Assembly: GCA_947503175.1 (NCBI GenBank)
Contig: CANNCO010000001.1
Coordinates: 868,001-932,000 of the forward strand
Direction of reading: 5' to 3'
Source: an uncultured Paracoccaceae bacterium
Lineage (GTDB): Bacteria > Pseudomonadota > Alphaproteobacteria > Rhodobacterales > Rhodobacteraceae
Length of the DNA: 64,000 bases
In this document: positions 45,199 through 55,313 of the stretch, in pieces
Position numbering within the stretch: position 1 is the stretch's first letter
Layout: every line of letters starts with the position of its first letter
Translations under genes and position numbers: made by a program
The notes under the pieces: model-generated
Told to the model about the DNA's origin: nothing
What the model saw: the letters and a program-made list of their open reading frames with translations, nothing else
Databases searched by the model: none

Positions 45199-47559
45199 AT
45201 GCCATTCGGATTGGACGGGATCGAGGTCGGTCTCATCATCGTTTTCCTCTGCCTCTTCGGTGGAATCATGACCGGCTTTCCTGTGGCTTTTGCCATCGGC
45301 GGCTCGGCGGTGGTCTCGTTCGCGATCATCGCGGCGCTCGATACCGGCGGCCTTCTGATCCACCAGGCGATCGATACCGGCAGCGCAGAGTACGCGGCCC
45401 TTCTCGCCGAGGGCGTCGCCCGCGACGCGATCAGTGTCTTCCGATATCCCGAATTGCCAAGGGTCGAAGAGGCGCTGTTTCCCTCCGGATGGGAGCAGGC
45501 CGTCGACCGCAACCTCAGCTTCATCGTCAACCGGATGAACGAACGGGTGATCGCCGGACAGTCGATCGAAACGCTGTTGGCCGTTCTGATGTTCGTTATG
45601 ATGGGCATCACGCTGGAGCGTTCGAAAATCGCGAACGACCTTCTGACGACTATGGCGCGTGTCTTCGGACCGCTTCCCGGCGGTCTTGCCGTTTCCATCG
45701 TCGTGGTGGGTGCTTTCCTCGCGGCATCGACCGGTATTGTCGGCGCAACAGTCGTGACGATGGGTCTGCTGGCGCTACCGACGATGCTGCGCAACGGGTA
45801 CAGCCCTGAACTCTCGACCGGTGTTATCGCGGCGTCCGGAACACTCGGCCAGATCATCCCTCCCTCGATCGTGATCGTGCTTCTTGGAACGCTTGCGGGA
45901 GATCTCTATGCAACCGGTCAGGACCAAAGGGCAACGCTTGCCGGGTGTACCGATGCACTGACGTTTCTGGGCAAGCCTGCGGTTCTTTCCGTAGGTACGT
46001 TGTTTCAGGCGGCATTGCTGCCGGGTCTGTTTCTGGCCGGTCTCTACGCAGCTTACGCGTTCGGCTTTGCGCTTCTGAACCCGTCGAAAGCCCCACCGGT
46101 GCGTGGCGATGCCACGGGAGTACCGGGCGAAGTTGTGACGCGCAATGATGGCCTGACATGGTTCCTTGCCGTGCCTGCCCTCATCATTCTCGGAACGGTC
46201 GCCATGGGCAATTTCGGTTTTGTGGGCAACCAGTCGACCGCCGTTCTCAACGTGGTGCAGGACGCCCGCGCTCCGGAGCTTCGCACCAACGTCTCCGAGC
46301 AATGCCAGGCGTCGATGATCGAGTTGCACGGACAGGAGAAATGGGACCGTTCGGTTGAACTGGCCTCTCAGCAGGCCGCTGCGGGTACATCGACCGCAGT
46401 CCGGGAGATGACACCTGAAGAGATGGAGGCCGCCCTTGTCGCGAGGGTGGAGAACGCTGCACCCATCGGAACCGGCGTCGCGACGATCATGGTTCTGCTG
46501 GGTCTTGTTCTTGCCGTTGCGCGCGGTGTCGCACCGTCCGCATCGGCAACACCGCTTGTAGTCGGCGCCATCGGCATTTGCCTCTGCCTGCTTGTGGACG
46601 CCGCGCTGATTTCGCCACTGTCCTCACCGGGGGCATTGTTCGGGCTGATGGCCCTTCCCATGCTGATCACCCTCTGGGGATGTCGCGAAGCCGCGGGCCG
46701 GCTGGCCAAGAACGAACTGATCCGCGTCGTCTTCCCTCCATTGGTCCTGATTGTCGCCGTCCTCGGCTCGATCCTCGGCGGGATCACCAACCCGACACCT
46801 GCCGCGGCGCTCGGCGCTGGCGGGGCGATCATGCTTGCAGCCTATCGCAAGCTCAAGGAAGACCATGGGTCGGGCAAGATCATCATATGGGCCAGCTTCG
46901 CGATCATCATCATGATCCTTCTGGGGATCAACTTCGACCTCAGACCGAACCGGGCCGGGATCACCGGCGCCGATTGGCTGGCCATTATCGCAGCACAGGG
47001 CGCGTATCACTTTGCACTCTTTGGTCTGCTGTATTCGATCTGGGTCCTGTTCCGGGGCGGCATCATGAACCCTGTGGTGCGCGAGACGGCCAAGGTCACC
47101 TCGATGGTCTTTACCATCCTGATTGGATCGCAGCTCTTGAACCTCGTGGTGATCAGCTTTGGCGGCGAGCATTACATCCAGCAGTTCCTGCGGGCTTTCG
47201 ACAATGAACTCGTCGTGTTTCTCATTGTGATGCTCGTGCTGTTCATTCTTGGGTTCGTGCTCGACTTCCTCGAGATCATCTACATCGTGATCCCGATCGT
47301 CGGACCTGTCATCTATGGCGGAACGATGGACCCAAGCTGGGTGACGATCATGATCGCCGTGAACCTGCAAACCTCATTCCTGACGCCGCCCTTCGGCTTT
47401 GCGCTCTTCTATCTCAGGGGCGTTGCACCCCCGGGCATCACGACAGGGCACATCTATCGGGGCGTTATCCCGTTCGTCCTGATCCAGGTGATCGCGCTGG
47501 CGCTGTTCTGGGCGTTCCCCGGCGTCGTCACGTTCGTCCCGAACCTGCTGGCCGGCTGA
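45199..47559 (+). CDS. TRAP transporter large permease (DctM-like), expanded
   Basis: Main transport subunit using a sodium or proton gradient. DctM features are readable: FPVAFAIGGSAVVSF (about 28-42), VGAFLAASTGIVGATVVTMGLLALPTM (about 171-197), ASGTLGQIIPPSIVIVLLG (about 213-231) and LDFLEIIYIVIPIVGPV with NLQTSFLTPPFGFALFYLRG near the C terminus. The chain is 786 residues where 420-450 is usual. The excess is a 70-residue soluble insert (about 55-125) and a middle block (about 330-600) with a soluble stretch (LRTNVSEQCQASMIEL...) and several added spans. Frame is open throughout, so this is not an assembly fusion. Confidence 0.9.
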   Translation: MPFGLDGIEVGLIIVFLCLFGGIMTGFPVAFAIGGSAVVSFAIIAALDTGGLLIHQAIDTGSAEYAALLAEGVARDAISVFRYPELPRVEEALFPSGWEQAVDRNLSFIVNRMNERVIAGQSIETLLAVLMFVMMGITLERSKIANDLLTTMARVFGPLPGGLAVSIVVVGAFLAASTGIVGATVVTMGLLALPTMLRNGYSPELSTGVIAASGTLGQIIPPSIVIVLLGTLAGDLYATGQDQRATLAGCTDALTFLGKPAVLSVGTLFQAALLPGLFLAGLYAAYAFGFALLNPSKAPPVRGDATGVPGEVVTRNDGLTWFLAVPALIILGTVAMGNFGFVGNQSTAVLNVVQDARAPELRTNVSEQCQASMIELHGQEKWDRSVELASQQAAAGTSTAVREMTPEEMEAALVARVENAAPIGTGVATIMVLLGLVLAVARGVAPSASATPLVVGAIGICLCLLVDAALISPLSSPGALFGLMALPMLITLWGCREAAGRLAKNELIRVVFPPLVLIVAVLGSILGGITNPTPAAALGAGGAIMLAAYRKLKEDHGSGKIIIWASFAIIIMILLGINFDLRPNRAGITGADWLAIIAAQGAYHFALFGLLYSIWVLFRGGIMNPVVRETAKVTSMVFTILIGSQLLNLVVISFGGEHYIQQFLRAFDNELVVFLIVMLVLFILGFVLDFLEIIYIVIPIVGPVIYGGTMDPSWVTIMIAVNLQTSFLTPPFGFALFYLRGVAPPGITTGHIYRGVIPFVLIQVIALALFWAFPGVVTFVPNLLAG

Positions 47560-47639
47560 TAGCACGCGCTGCTTGAGGGCGGCGCATCAAAGGCCCAGGT
47601 TTCAGGCGTTTTCGGGGCAACAGGATCGGAGGGTCGGTC

Positions 47640-48467
47640 TCAGCCGGAGGTCGGACGTGTGTCGGGAAGGGATATCTGCGCAACCTGCTCTGCAATCGGA
47701 TCGGTCGACATGGGATGGGTCTCCGACGAATAGTCGTCCGGATTTCCGATATCCTGCCAGACGCCGCCGCGGTAAACCTCGACAGCGGGGAAACGCGCCT
47801 TGTAGCTCATCTTGGGGCTGCCAGGCACCCAATAGCCCAGATAGACATAGGGTAGGCCCGCATCCCGCGCGATCTTGATATGGTCAAGGATCACATAGGT
47901 TCCAAGCGAGTTCGAAACACGTTCGGGATCGTAGAATGAATAGACCATGGACAGGCCGTCATCCAGTACATCGGTCAGGCAGACGGCGGCCAGTTCGCGT
48001 TCGCCGTCCTCCACTGCCGTGTACTCGATCACGCGGCTGCGGATCGGCGTTTCTTCGACCATCGCGGCAAATTCGAAGATATCCATATCGGCCATACCGC
48101 CATCTGCGTGACGGCTGTCCAGATAGGTGCGAAACAGTGCGTATTGCTGTTCCGTCGCCCAAGGAGAGGTTGCCTCACGTTCGAGGTGGTTGTTCCGCCG
48201 TTCCGCGCGCCGCTGGCTTCGGGTCGGCTCGAAATCGGCGACCCTGATCCGTGCAGACAGGCAGGCCGAGCATTCAGAGCATGATGGACGATAAAGAACG
48301 TTCTGAGACCGGCGAAAGCCCTGCTTTGACAGGGCGTCGTTCAGCTTTTCCGCATATTCGCCTTGCAGCGAAGTAAACAACTTCCGCTCCATCCTGCCCT
48401 CCAGATAAGGGCAGGGCTGGGGTGCCGTCACATAAAACTGGGGCGCAATGGGAAGCGTGTGGCGCAT
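47640..48467 (-). CDS. bpt: Aspartate/glutamate leucyltransferase (N-end rule)
   Basis: Transfers leucine from Leu-tRNA to N-terminal Asp or Glu, marking proteins for ClpAP. The N-terminal domain has the Cys-rich block [17 protein letters not shown] (about residues 60-76) and the acyltransferase-like C-terminal domain has [24 protein letters not shown] (about 218-241). Length 275. The related Ate arginyltransferase shares the fold; Bpt is the common alphaproteobacterial annotation. Convergent with the TRAP operon. Confidence 0.9.
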   Translation of the reverse strand: MRHTLPIAPQFYVTAPQPCPYLEGRMERKLFTSLQGEYAEKLNDALSKQGFRRSQNVLYRPSCSECSACLSARIRVADFEPTRSQRRAERRNNHLEREATSPWATEQQYALFRTYLDSRHADGGMADMDIFEFAAMVEETPIRSRVIEYTAVEDGERELAAVCLTDVLDDGLSMVYSFYDPERVSNSLGTYVILDHIKIARDAGLPYVYLGYWVPGSPKMSYKARFPAVEVYRGGVWQDIGNPDDYSSETHPMSTDPIAEQVAQISLPDTRPTSG

Positions 48468-48546
48468 GATGCTCGCTGATCAACTCGTACGAAACGTTAG
48501 CAAGCCCGGTACGCGCCGCCAAGCCCCCCAAAAACAGCGAGGAAGG

Positions 48547-48996
48547 TTAATTCGAACGATTGATCGCCGCTGTTCCCAAAAAGTGGTCCGACAGGCCCTG
48601 GGCCCGGTTCGAAATCAGCATAAGGGCGATGGAAATCAGTTGAAGCGGAAAGACGGCGACCGAAACCGTGTAGCCAAGGGTGTGTAGAAAGGCCGTGCCC
48701 GAATCAAGCCGGTCACCGAATCTGTCGCGTAACTCGACCGACAGGACACGCATCCCGATTGTTGCCGAGCCTCGGGCCAGCGTAACCCATCTATAAAGAA
48801 AACTTGTGATCAGATAGAGTGCGCCCAGAAAGAACATGCCGACAAAGGCCGTAAAAGGCAGGATCACCGCGGTCAGAACGGCAATCAGCACCACATCGAT
48901 GACCCATGCGAACAGTCGTTTCGCCGGAACACCTTCGTAGAACTCAGGCCGGGTCTCCGGATCGGGCAAGCCCGGGGTGACATGGGTGGTCGTCAT
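48547..48996 (-). CDS. RDD-family membrane protein
   Basis: The RDD signature is partly present: KRLFAWVIDVVLIAVLTAVI (about residues 24-43) with the Asp in the first span. Three or four spans follow (about 30-50, 52-70, 112-135). The track starts at 49176, but ATG 48996 has AAGGA upstream. Length 149. Function unknown. It follows the DUF2852 gene by 91 bp and probably shares its promoter with twin palindromes. Confidence 0.8.
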   Translation of the reverse strand: MTTTHVTPGLPDPETRPEFYEGVPAKRLFAWVIDVVLIAVLTAVILPFTAFVGMFFLGALYLITSFLYRWVTLARGSATIGMRVLSVELRDRFGDRLDSGTAFLHTLGYTVSVAVFPLQLISIALMLISNRAQGLSDHFLGTAAINRSN

Positions 48997-49087
48997 CGGA
49001 GTACATTCCTTCTCTTGAAGTCGAGCGGCCCCGGGACTGGGGCCGCTCATCGGGCAGGGGGAGGGGGACAACCTGCCCGGCTGCAAC

Positions 49088-49501
49088 TTAGGCTTCGACG
49101 GGGTCGTCGTCACCGTTCTTTGACTTGCGTGCGCGTTCATCCATGAACTGGTCGAACTCGGCCTTGTCCTTTGCATCTCTCAGACGGTTCAGGAAGGCCT
49201 GGAATGCATCCTGTTCTTCTTCAAGGCGCCGCAGCGTTTCCGACTTGTAGGCGTCGAATGCCGTGTTGCCGGAAGATTTGAACGCCGTGCGGGCGTGATG
49301 GGTACGGGTGCGGCAGCTGCCATTGAACATGCGTTTGCTCCAGATCATATAGGCGAGAAGGGCAAGACCGATCGGCCAGAAGAAGATGAACCCGAGAACC
49401 ATTGCTGCGATCCAGGCACCTTTGCCGCGATCGTCTAGCCAGCCCTCGGTACGGGCGAACCAGGAGGTCCTTTCAGGCAGAGTGGTACTAAGCGTAGTCA
49501 T
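49088..49501 (-). CDS. DUF2852 domain protein
   Basis: 137 residues: a short polar N terminus, one hydrophobic span (AAMVLGFIFFWPIGLALLAYMIW, about 33-55), then a charged helical region with ETLRRLEEEQDAFQAFLNRLRDAKDKAEFDQFMDER near the end. This is the DUF2852 layout. ATG 49501 has GGAG 7 bp upstream; the track's 49573 reads back into the operator region. Function unknown. Confidence 0.85.
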   Translation of the reverse strand: MTTLSTTLPERTSWFARTEGWLDDRGKGAWIAAMVLGFIFFWPIGLALLAYMIWSKRMFNGSCRTRTHHARTAFKSSGNTAFDAYKSETLRRLEEEQDAFQAFLNRLRDAKDKAEFDQFMDERARKSKNGDDDPVEA

Positions 49502-49537
49502 CGAGGTCTCCGTTCCTTGTTGTGACGTTGAGGTCAG

Positions 49538-49558
49538 TATGTAAATCGTTTTCACATT
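49538..49558. promoter_or_regulatory. Imperfect 21-bp palindrome, proximal operator copy
   Basis: TATGTAAATCGTTTTCACATT shares 15 of 21 positions with the perfect copy at 49596. It is 37 bp before the DUF2852 ATG. Confidence 0.55.
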
Positions 49559-49595
49559 ACCGATATTGGTCAAATGGCGATGCGGTTCAAGGATT

Positions 49596-49616
49596 AATGT
49601 AAAAGAATTTTACATT
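49596..49616. promoter_or_regulatory. Perfect 21-bp palindrome, distal operator copy
   Basis: AATGTAAAA-GAA-TTTTACATT is a perfect 9-bp inverted repeat. Together with the copy 58 bp away it flanks a possible promoter for the DUF2852-RDD genes (TTGAAC, 17 bp, AATATC on the minus strand). The regulator is unknown. Confidence 0.65.
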
Positions 49617-49740
49617 TTCTTTTCTTCTCCAGAAATTACAAATAGTTAGGCGATGCCATGTCGGTCTTTAGGCGGAACGCTGCACTTGCCGCCCCGTCAT
49701 ACAAGGCCTAGCGTCACGACACGGATGGCAAGGGAACCGT

Positions 49741-52548
49741 ATGGGCGAACACGGATCATTTGGGAGCAGAATCGACCGCTCACCGCGCCCCTATGAACCG
49801 GATCGCGGTACCGAAGCGTCCCAGTTGTTTCCCGAACTCGCGCCCGATATCCGCACCGTGATAACGGGTGCCGCAGGGTGCAGTCCTTACCTCAGGACGC
49901 TCTGCGAACGGGAACGGGACTGGCTTACCCTTGCCTTGTCGGGTTCGCCCGAATCCGCGATGGACGGTCTTCTCAAGGATATTCGCACGCTCACGCAAAC
50001 CGAATTGTCACCGGGGCTCCGGGAAGCAAAGCGACGTGCAGCGGTCCTGATCGCTCTGGCCGATGTCGCTGGCATCTGGCATCTGGAACAGGTGACGGGC
50101 GCGCTTACGAAGCTTGCAGACGCTGCAGTCGACCGTGCTATGGCCACCCTGATTGCGCAAGAGGCCGCGCGCGGCAAGCTGCCCGATGTCACCCCTGATA
50201 TAGCTGAAACCGGTGCCGGAATGGTCGCCCTGGCCATGGGCAAGATGGGGGCAGGAGAGCTGAACTATTCATCGGATATCGATTTGATCTGTCTTTTTGA
50301 CGAAACCCGCTTCGATCCCGATCTGTTTCACGATGTCCGCAGCGCTTTCGTCCGCGTCACACGACGCATGGCGGCGCTTCTCTCTGAAGTCACGGCAAAC
50401 GGCTATGTCTTTCGCACCGATCTCCGGTTGCGTCCCGATCCTGCGGTGACGCCTGTGTGCCTCTCGATGGCGGCTGCCGAAAGGTACTACGAAAGCGTCG
50501 GCCGCACGTGGGAGCGGGCGGCCTATATCAAAGCCCGGCCCGCTGCAGGTGACTTGGAGGCCGGCGCGGCGTTTCTCGAACGGCTGATACCATTTGTCTG
50601 GCGCAGGCACCTTGATTTTGCCGCCATTCAGGACGCCCACGACATGCGGCTGAAGATTCGTGAGCACAAGGCGCTTGGGGGTGCTCTGAGACTCGAAGGA
50701 CACGATCTGAAGCTTGGCTCGGGCGGCATTCGCGAAATCGAGTTCTTCACCCAGACCCGGCAGATCATCGCAGGTGGCCGTGATCCGGATCTCAGGCGCA
50801 GGCAGACCGTGGAAGGATTGCAGGCACTCAAAGCGGCGGGATGGGTCGGCGAGGTCGATGGTTTGATCGACGATTACCGCGCGCATCGCGAGATAGAGCA
50901 CCGGCTGCAAATGGTGAATGATCAGCAAACCCACAAACTGCCCACCACGCCGGATGGGTTTGAGCGGCTCGCCGCATTCGTCGACAAGGATGTCGATACC
51001 CTCAGAGGGGAGCTTATCGAACGGCTCCAACGCGTCGCGCGAACCACGGAAGACTTCTTCCGTCCGGACGAAAAAACACAGTCATCCCCCGATATCTCTC
51101 CGGCATTAGCCGAGATTGTGGCTCGCTGGCCGGATTATCCCGCATTACGGTCGGCGAGGGCGGCGGAAATCTTTGCCCGGGTCAAACCCCAGATCCTCAA
51201 CTGTCTGGGCCGCGCAGCACGTCCGGAAGAAGCACTGGTTCACATCGACGGTTTTCTTGCGGGTTTGCCCGCCGGTGTTCAGGTTTTTTCGCTCTTCGAT
51301 GCCAACCCGCAACTGATCGATCTGATCGTCGACATCGCCGCAACCTCACCGGCTCTGGCGAGTTACCTCTCGCGGCATTCATCGGTACTGGATGCGGTAA
51401 TCGGAGGCGGCTTCTTTGCGGAATGGCCGGAACTCCGTTGGTTGAAGGACGATCTTGGAAGGCATTTAGAACAAGCCGGCGACTATGAATCCCAGCTGCT
51501 GGAGGCCCGGCGCTGGCGGAACGAATGGCATTTCCGTGTGGGGGTGCATCATCTTCGCGGGTTGATCACGGCTGAACAGGCGGGAGCACACTATGCTGAT
51601 ATCGCCGAGGCAGTCGTCGCCTCGGTGTTTGACCCGGTTATCGAAGAATTCTCCCGTAAGCATGGCCCTCCGCCGGGGCGGGGCGCGACGATCCTTGGGA
51701 TGGGATCGCTGGGATCGAGAGCATTAAACGCCACATCCGACCTTGATCTGATCGTGATCTACGATCCGGATGGTACAGAGAATTCACAAGGCCGGCGGCC
51801 ACTGGATGCCCGAAGCTACTACGCCCGCCTGACGCAATCGCTCGTAACCGCGATCACCGCGCCCATGGGGCCCGGGAAGCTCTACGAGGTCGATATGCGC
51901 CTGCGCCCTTCGGGACGTAAAGGACCCGTGGCGACCGGGTTAAACAGCTTCAAAAGCTATCAGCGGGACGAGGCATGGACATGGGAACACCTTGCCCTGA
52001 CCCGCGCCAGACCGATTGCCGGATCGGCCGCACTGGGTGCCGAAGTCGAAGCGTTCCGTCGCGAAATCCTGTCGGGATCACGTGACCAGAGCAAGGTTCT
52101 GCGCGACGTTGCGTCCATGCGCAAACGGCTGGCCGACGCGAAGCCCGGCCATGGCGTTTGGGACGTCAAGCTCGGCCCCGGCCGGGCACAGGATATAGCG
52201 CTACTCGCCCAGGCAGGGGCCCTTCTGTCCGGCTCACCTGAAAGAGCCATCTCTGCGCAGATTTCAGCCGGGAGAAACGCCCTTGACCTGACCGGTGAGG
52301 AGGCCCGCGATCTGACCAAAACCCATGATTTGCTCTGGCAGGTGCAAGCCGCCGCGCGGCTCATGACCGATGCGGCGTTCGATCCCGTCGCCGTCGGTGC
52401 CGGAGGGCAGAGCTTTTTATTGCGCGAAACCGGTCACGGCGATATGGCGGAACTGGAGAATGCCCTGATCCGTCAGACGGCCCGGGCAGACGCTATCATC
52501 ACGGCGCGGATGCCGGAGGCCGAAGATGGGACGACGGGCGATGGATGA
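49741..52548 (+). CDS. glnE: Bifunctional glutamine synthetase adenylyltransferase/adenylyl-removing enzyme
   Basis: Adjusts glutamine synthetase activity by reversible adenylylation according to PII state. Two nucleotidyltransferase domains are visible: GAGELNYSSDIDLICLFDE (about residues 171-190, removing domain) and GSRALNATSDLDLIVIYD (about 658-676, adding domain). Both Asp-x-Asp metal sites are intact. Length 935 matches the family. The small gene at 52526 overlaps its 3' end by 23 bp. Confidence 0.96.
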   Translation: MGEHGSFGSRIDRSPRPYEPDRGTEASQLFPELAPDIRTVITGAAGCSPYLRTLCERERDWLTLALSGSPESAMDGLLKDIRTLTQTELSPGLREAKRRAAVLIALADVAGIWHLEQVTGALTKLADAAVDRAMATLIAQEAARGKLPDVTPDIAETGAGMVALAMGKMGAGELNYSSDIDLICLFDETRFDPDLFHDVRSAFVRVTRRMAALLSEVTANGYVFRTDLRLRPDPAVTPVCLSMAAAERYYESVGRTWERAAYIKARPAAGDLEAGAAFLERLIPFVWRRHLDFAAIQDAHDMRLKIREHKALGGALRLEGHDLKLGSGGIREIEFFTQTRQIIAGGRDPDLRRRQTVEGLQALKAAGWVGEVDGLIDDYRAHREIEHRLQMVNDQQTHKLPTTPDGFERLAAFVDKDVDTLRGELIERLQRVARTTEDFFRPDEKTQSSPDISPALAEIVARWPDYPALRSARAAEIFARVKPQILNCLGRAARPEEALVHIDGFLAGLPAGVQVFSLFDANPQLIDLIVDIAATSPALASYLSRHSSVLDAVIGGGFFAEWPELRWLKDDLGRHLEQAGDYESQLLEARRWRNEWHFRVGVHHLRGLITAEQAGAHYADIAEAVVASVFDPVIEEFSRKHGPPPGRGATILGMGSLGSRALNATSDLDLIVIYDPDGTENSQGRRPLDARSYYARLTQSLVTAITAPMGPGKLYEVDMRLRPSGRKGPVATGLNSFKSYQRDEAWTWEHLALTRARPIAGSAALGAEVEAFRREILSGSRDQSKVLRDVASMRKRLADAKPGHGVWDVKLGPGRAQDIALLAQAGALLSGSPERAISAQISAGRNALDLTGEEARDLTKTHDLLWQVQAAARLMTDAAFDPVAVGAGGQSFLLRETGHGDMAELENALIRQTARADAIITARMPEAEDGTTGDG

Positions 52549-52816
52549 AAAGACATTGGATCCCAAGGGGGTCATCCGGGAAAGTTATAACATCGACGGT
52601 ATTTCCGAACCTGAATGCCGCTCGATCTTTTTCGACTGGGCCATCGGCGTCCCGGTTGGCGAAGACCCGAAAGACTGGATCCGACAATTGCTGGTCCTGC
52701 ATGGTCTCGATGCGCCAGATCATCCGATGACGCGTGTTCTGACCGAAGGTCTCGATCGACCGGCCCGAACCGGGCGCCGTGGCGGACGGCGGGGCCGTGG
52801 CATAGATGTTAGCTAA
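52526..52816 (+). CDS. Small protein with Arg/Gly-rich tail, function unknown
   Basis: 96 residues starting MGRRAMDEKTLDPKGVIRESYNI... The centre is ordinary globular sequence (CRSIFFDWAIGVPVGEDPKDWIRQLL) and the tail RTGRRGGRRGRG is strongly basic, typical of nucleic-acid or membrane-surface contact. GGAGG six bases before the ATG at 52526 favours that start; ATG 52541 is an alternative. It overlaps glnE by 23 bp and ends in a 4-bp overlap with the convergent eda stop. Confidence 0.75.
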   Translation: MGRRAMDEKTLDPKGVIRESYNIDGISEPECRSIFFDWAIGVPVGEDPKDWIRQLLVLHGLDAPDHPMTRVLTEGLDRPARTGRRGGRRGRGIDVS

Positions 52817-53448
52817 AGAGCTGCCGCTTCGCCTGCGAGCGCGGTGACGCCTTTCCAATCGCCCTGTTCCAGAAGTGTCTTTGGTGCAACCCACGAGCCG
52901 CCAACGCAAACGCAGTTGGTCAAGGCGAGGTAATCGCGCGCCCGTACAAGGTCGATGCCCCCGGTTGGACAAAACGTGATCTGGGGCAGGGGACCCCCCA
53001 GAGCTTTTACCGCGGGGGCGCCGCCGGACGTCTCGGCCGGAAAGAACTTCTGCGTCGTATATCCCCGCTCCAGAAGATACATTGCCTCGGTTGCCGTGGC
53101 AGCTCCCGGCAGAAGCGTAAGGTCCGAATCCTCGCAGGCATCCATCAACCGGTCGGTCGCACCAGGCGAAACCGCGAACCGGGCTCCGACCGATTTTGCA
53201 GCCATCACGTCGTCGGATGTGAGAACCGTACCAGCGCCAACAATCCCACCTTCGACCTTTGCCATCTCTGCGATCGCATCCAGCGCAACCGGGGTCCGAA
53301 GCGTCACTTCAAGGACGGGCAGGCCACCGGCCACCAGGGCTTCCGCCAGCGGACGCGCCTGCGCCGGGTCCTCGATCACGAGGACGGGTATCACCGGTGC
53401 CGTCCGGCAAAGGTCTAGCGCATATGCGCTGGCTTCGGTTGGTGTCAC
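52813..53448 (-). CDS. eda: 2-dehydro-3-deoxy-6-phosphogluconate aldolase (KDPG aldolase)
   Basis: Splits KDPG to pyruvate and glyceraldehyde-3-phosphate in the Entner-Doudoroff pathway. Class I aldolase residues are readable: Glu in LEVTLRTPVAL (about residue 44) and the Schiff-base Lys in GYTTQKFFPAE (about 132). Start is GTG 53448 with GGGAGAAG upstream; the track frame (53628) runs into edd. Length 211. It is 13 bp after edd on the same strand. Confidence 0.95.
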   Translation of the reverse strand: MTPTEASAYALDLCRTAPVIPVLVIEDPAQARPLAEALVAGGLPVLEVTLRTPVALDAIAEMAKVEGGIVGAGTVLTSDDVMAAKSVGARFAVSPGATDRLMDACEDSDLTLLPGAATATEAMYLLERGYTTQKFFPAETSGGAPAVKALGGPLPQITFCPTGGIDLVRARDYLALTNCVCVGGSWVAPKTLLEQGDWKGVTALAGEAAAL

Positions 53449-53461
53449 GTGCGTCTTCTCC

Positions 53462-55270
53462 CTACCGTACCACAACTCCGGCGCCGTCGGAGGCGAGCCC
53501 ACAGCTTTGCCGGAACATCTCGAACATTTCACGCCCCAATCCCCAGCGATTGTCTGCCAGATCGGCCACGACCGGAGAACGGGCGTCAAAGCCCTCTTCA
53601 AGAACCTCCAATAGGCCCGAAGCCGCATCTACACGCAACCTGTCGCCATCCCGAACTTTGGCGATCGGACCGCCTTTGGCTGCCTCCGGGCTCACATGGA
53701 TAGCTGACGGAACCTTGCCCGAGGCACCGGACATGCGCCCGTCAGTGACGAGCGCCACCTTGAGGCCTCGGTCCAACAGAACCGCAAGGATCGGGGTCAG
53801 CGAGTGCAGTTCCGGCATTCCGTTTGCGGCAGGCCCCTGAAAGCGCACCACGATCACCGTGTCCTCGGTGAACTCACCAGCCTTGAAAGCGCTCTTTACG
53901 TCGTGCTGGTCGTGAAACACGCGGGCGGGTGCCTCGGTGATCTGATGTTCTGTTTTAACAGCGGACACCTTCATAACCGACCGCCCCAGATTGCCCTTCA
54001 ACTCGCGCAATCCGCCCGTGGGCTGAAACGGATCAGAGGCTGGGCGGAGTATCTTGATGTTCTGGCTTTCGGTCGCACCCCCGGCCCATGTCAACTGGTC
54101 ATCCTGCAACTTCGGCTCTTGGGTATAAGCTGCGAGTCCATCGCCAACCACCGTGCATGTGTCCGGGTGCAGCAGTCCCGCATCCAGCAACTCACCGATC
54201 ATGTAGCCAAGTCCGCCTGCGGCATGGAAGTGGTTCACATCGGCCAAACCGTTCGGATACACTTTGGCCATCAGGGGTACTGCCGATGACAGATCGTTGA
54301 AATCCTCGATGTCCAGAACAATCCCGGCCGCCCGCGCCATGGCAGGCAGGTGAATGACCAGATTGGTCGACCCGCCCGTCGCCATGAGCCCCACGATACC
54401 GTTTACAAAGGCCTTCTCATCAAGGATGTGTCCAACGGGACGGAAATCATTACCAAGCGCCGTGATTGCCAGCGCCCGCCGTGTAGCCTCTTCTGTCAAC
54501 GCATCCCGCAAGGGCGTTCCGGGGTTTACGAAGGATGCCCCGGGCAGATGCAGGCCCATAAACTCCATCAACATCTGGTTTGAATTCGCGGTGCCATAGA
54601 AGGTGCAGGTGCCCGGTCCGTGATACGACGCCATTTCCGCCGCCATCAGTTCCGCACGCCCGACTTCTCCGGCTGCGAATTTCTGGCGCACCTTGGCTTT
54701 CTCGTCATTCGGTAATCCGCTGACCATCGGTCCGGCAGGAACGAACAGACCCGGAACATGGCCGAAAGTCGCCGCAGCTATGATCAGGCCCGGCACGATC
54801 TTGTCGCAGACACCGAGGTAAAGAGCGGCATCGAACGTGTCGTGCGACAGCGCAACGCCGGCGGCCAGGGCAATGACGTCGCGCGAAAAGAGCGAAAGCT
54901 CCATCCCGGTTTGACCCTGCGTGACACCGTCGCACATCGCCGGAACGCCGCCCGCGACCTGTGCCGTGGCTCCGGCCTTGCGAGCCGCTGCCTTGATCCG
55001 GTCGGGATAATCCTTGAACGGCTGATGTGCCGACAGCATGTCGTTGTAGGCGGTCACGATTCCGATGTTCGGGCTGCGCTCATCGACCAGCGCATCCTTG
55101 TCTTTGCCCATGGCTGCATAGGCATGTGCCTGATTGCCGCATGACAGATGCGCCCGTTTCGGGCCTTCGTCGGCGGCTCGCGCAATACGGTCCAGATACA
55201 GCCCGCGGCTGTCCGCACTGCGCGCCCGGATGCGTTCGGTGACGCGGGCAACGGTCTGGTCGAGAGGCAT
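53462..55270 (-). CDS. edd: Phosphogluconate dehydratase
   Basis: Dehydrates 6-phosphogluconate to KDPG, an Fe-S enzyme. Conserved cysteines are in [22 protein letters not shown] (about residue 148) and [10 protein letters not shown] (about 195); [25 protein letters not shown] (about 226-250) is family signature. Length 602. The track frame begins at 55327 through the operator; ATG 55270 has GGAG 8 bp upstream. First gene of edd-eda, with a LacI-type operator just upstream. Confidence 0.95.
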   Translation of the reverse strand: MPLDQTVARVTERIRARSADSRGLYLDRIARAADEGPKRAHLSCGNQAHAYAAMGKDKDALVDERSPNIGIVTAYNDMLSAHQPFKDYPDRIKAAARKAGATAQVAGGVPAMCDGVTQGQTGMELSLFSRDVIALAAGVALSHDTFDAALYLGVCDKIVPGLIIAAATFGHVPGLFVPAGPMVSGLPNDEKAKVRQKFAAGEVGRAELMAAEMASYHGPGTCTFYGTANSNQMLMEFMGLHLPGASFVNPGTPLRDALTEEATRRALAITALGNDFRPVGHILDEKAFVNGIVGLMATGGSTNLVIHLPAMARAAGIVLDIEDFNDLSSAVPLMAKVYPNGLADVNHFHAAGGLGYMIGELLDAGLLHPDTCTVVGDGLAAYTQEPKLQDDQLTWAGGATESQNIKILRPASDPFQPTGGLRELKGNLGRSVMKVSAVKTEHQITEAPARVFHDQHDVKSAFKAGEFTEDTVIVVRFQGPAANGMPELHSLTPILAVLLDRGLKVALVTDGRMSGASGKVPSAIHVSPEAAKGGPIAKVRDGDRLRVDAASGLLEVLEEGFDARSPVVADLADNRWGLGREMFEMFRQSCGLASDGAGVVVR

Positions 55271-55313
55271 CCGTGGCTCCGTTGGATGAGGTTTGTCTCG
55301 CATTCTATATAAC

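Noticed and set aside
48292-48306. AGAACGTTCT palindrome considered as an extra SOS box
   Set aside because: It lies inside bpt coding sequence and lacks the GTTC-N7-GTTC spacing of alphaproteobacterial LexA sites.
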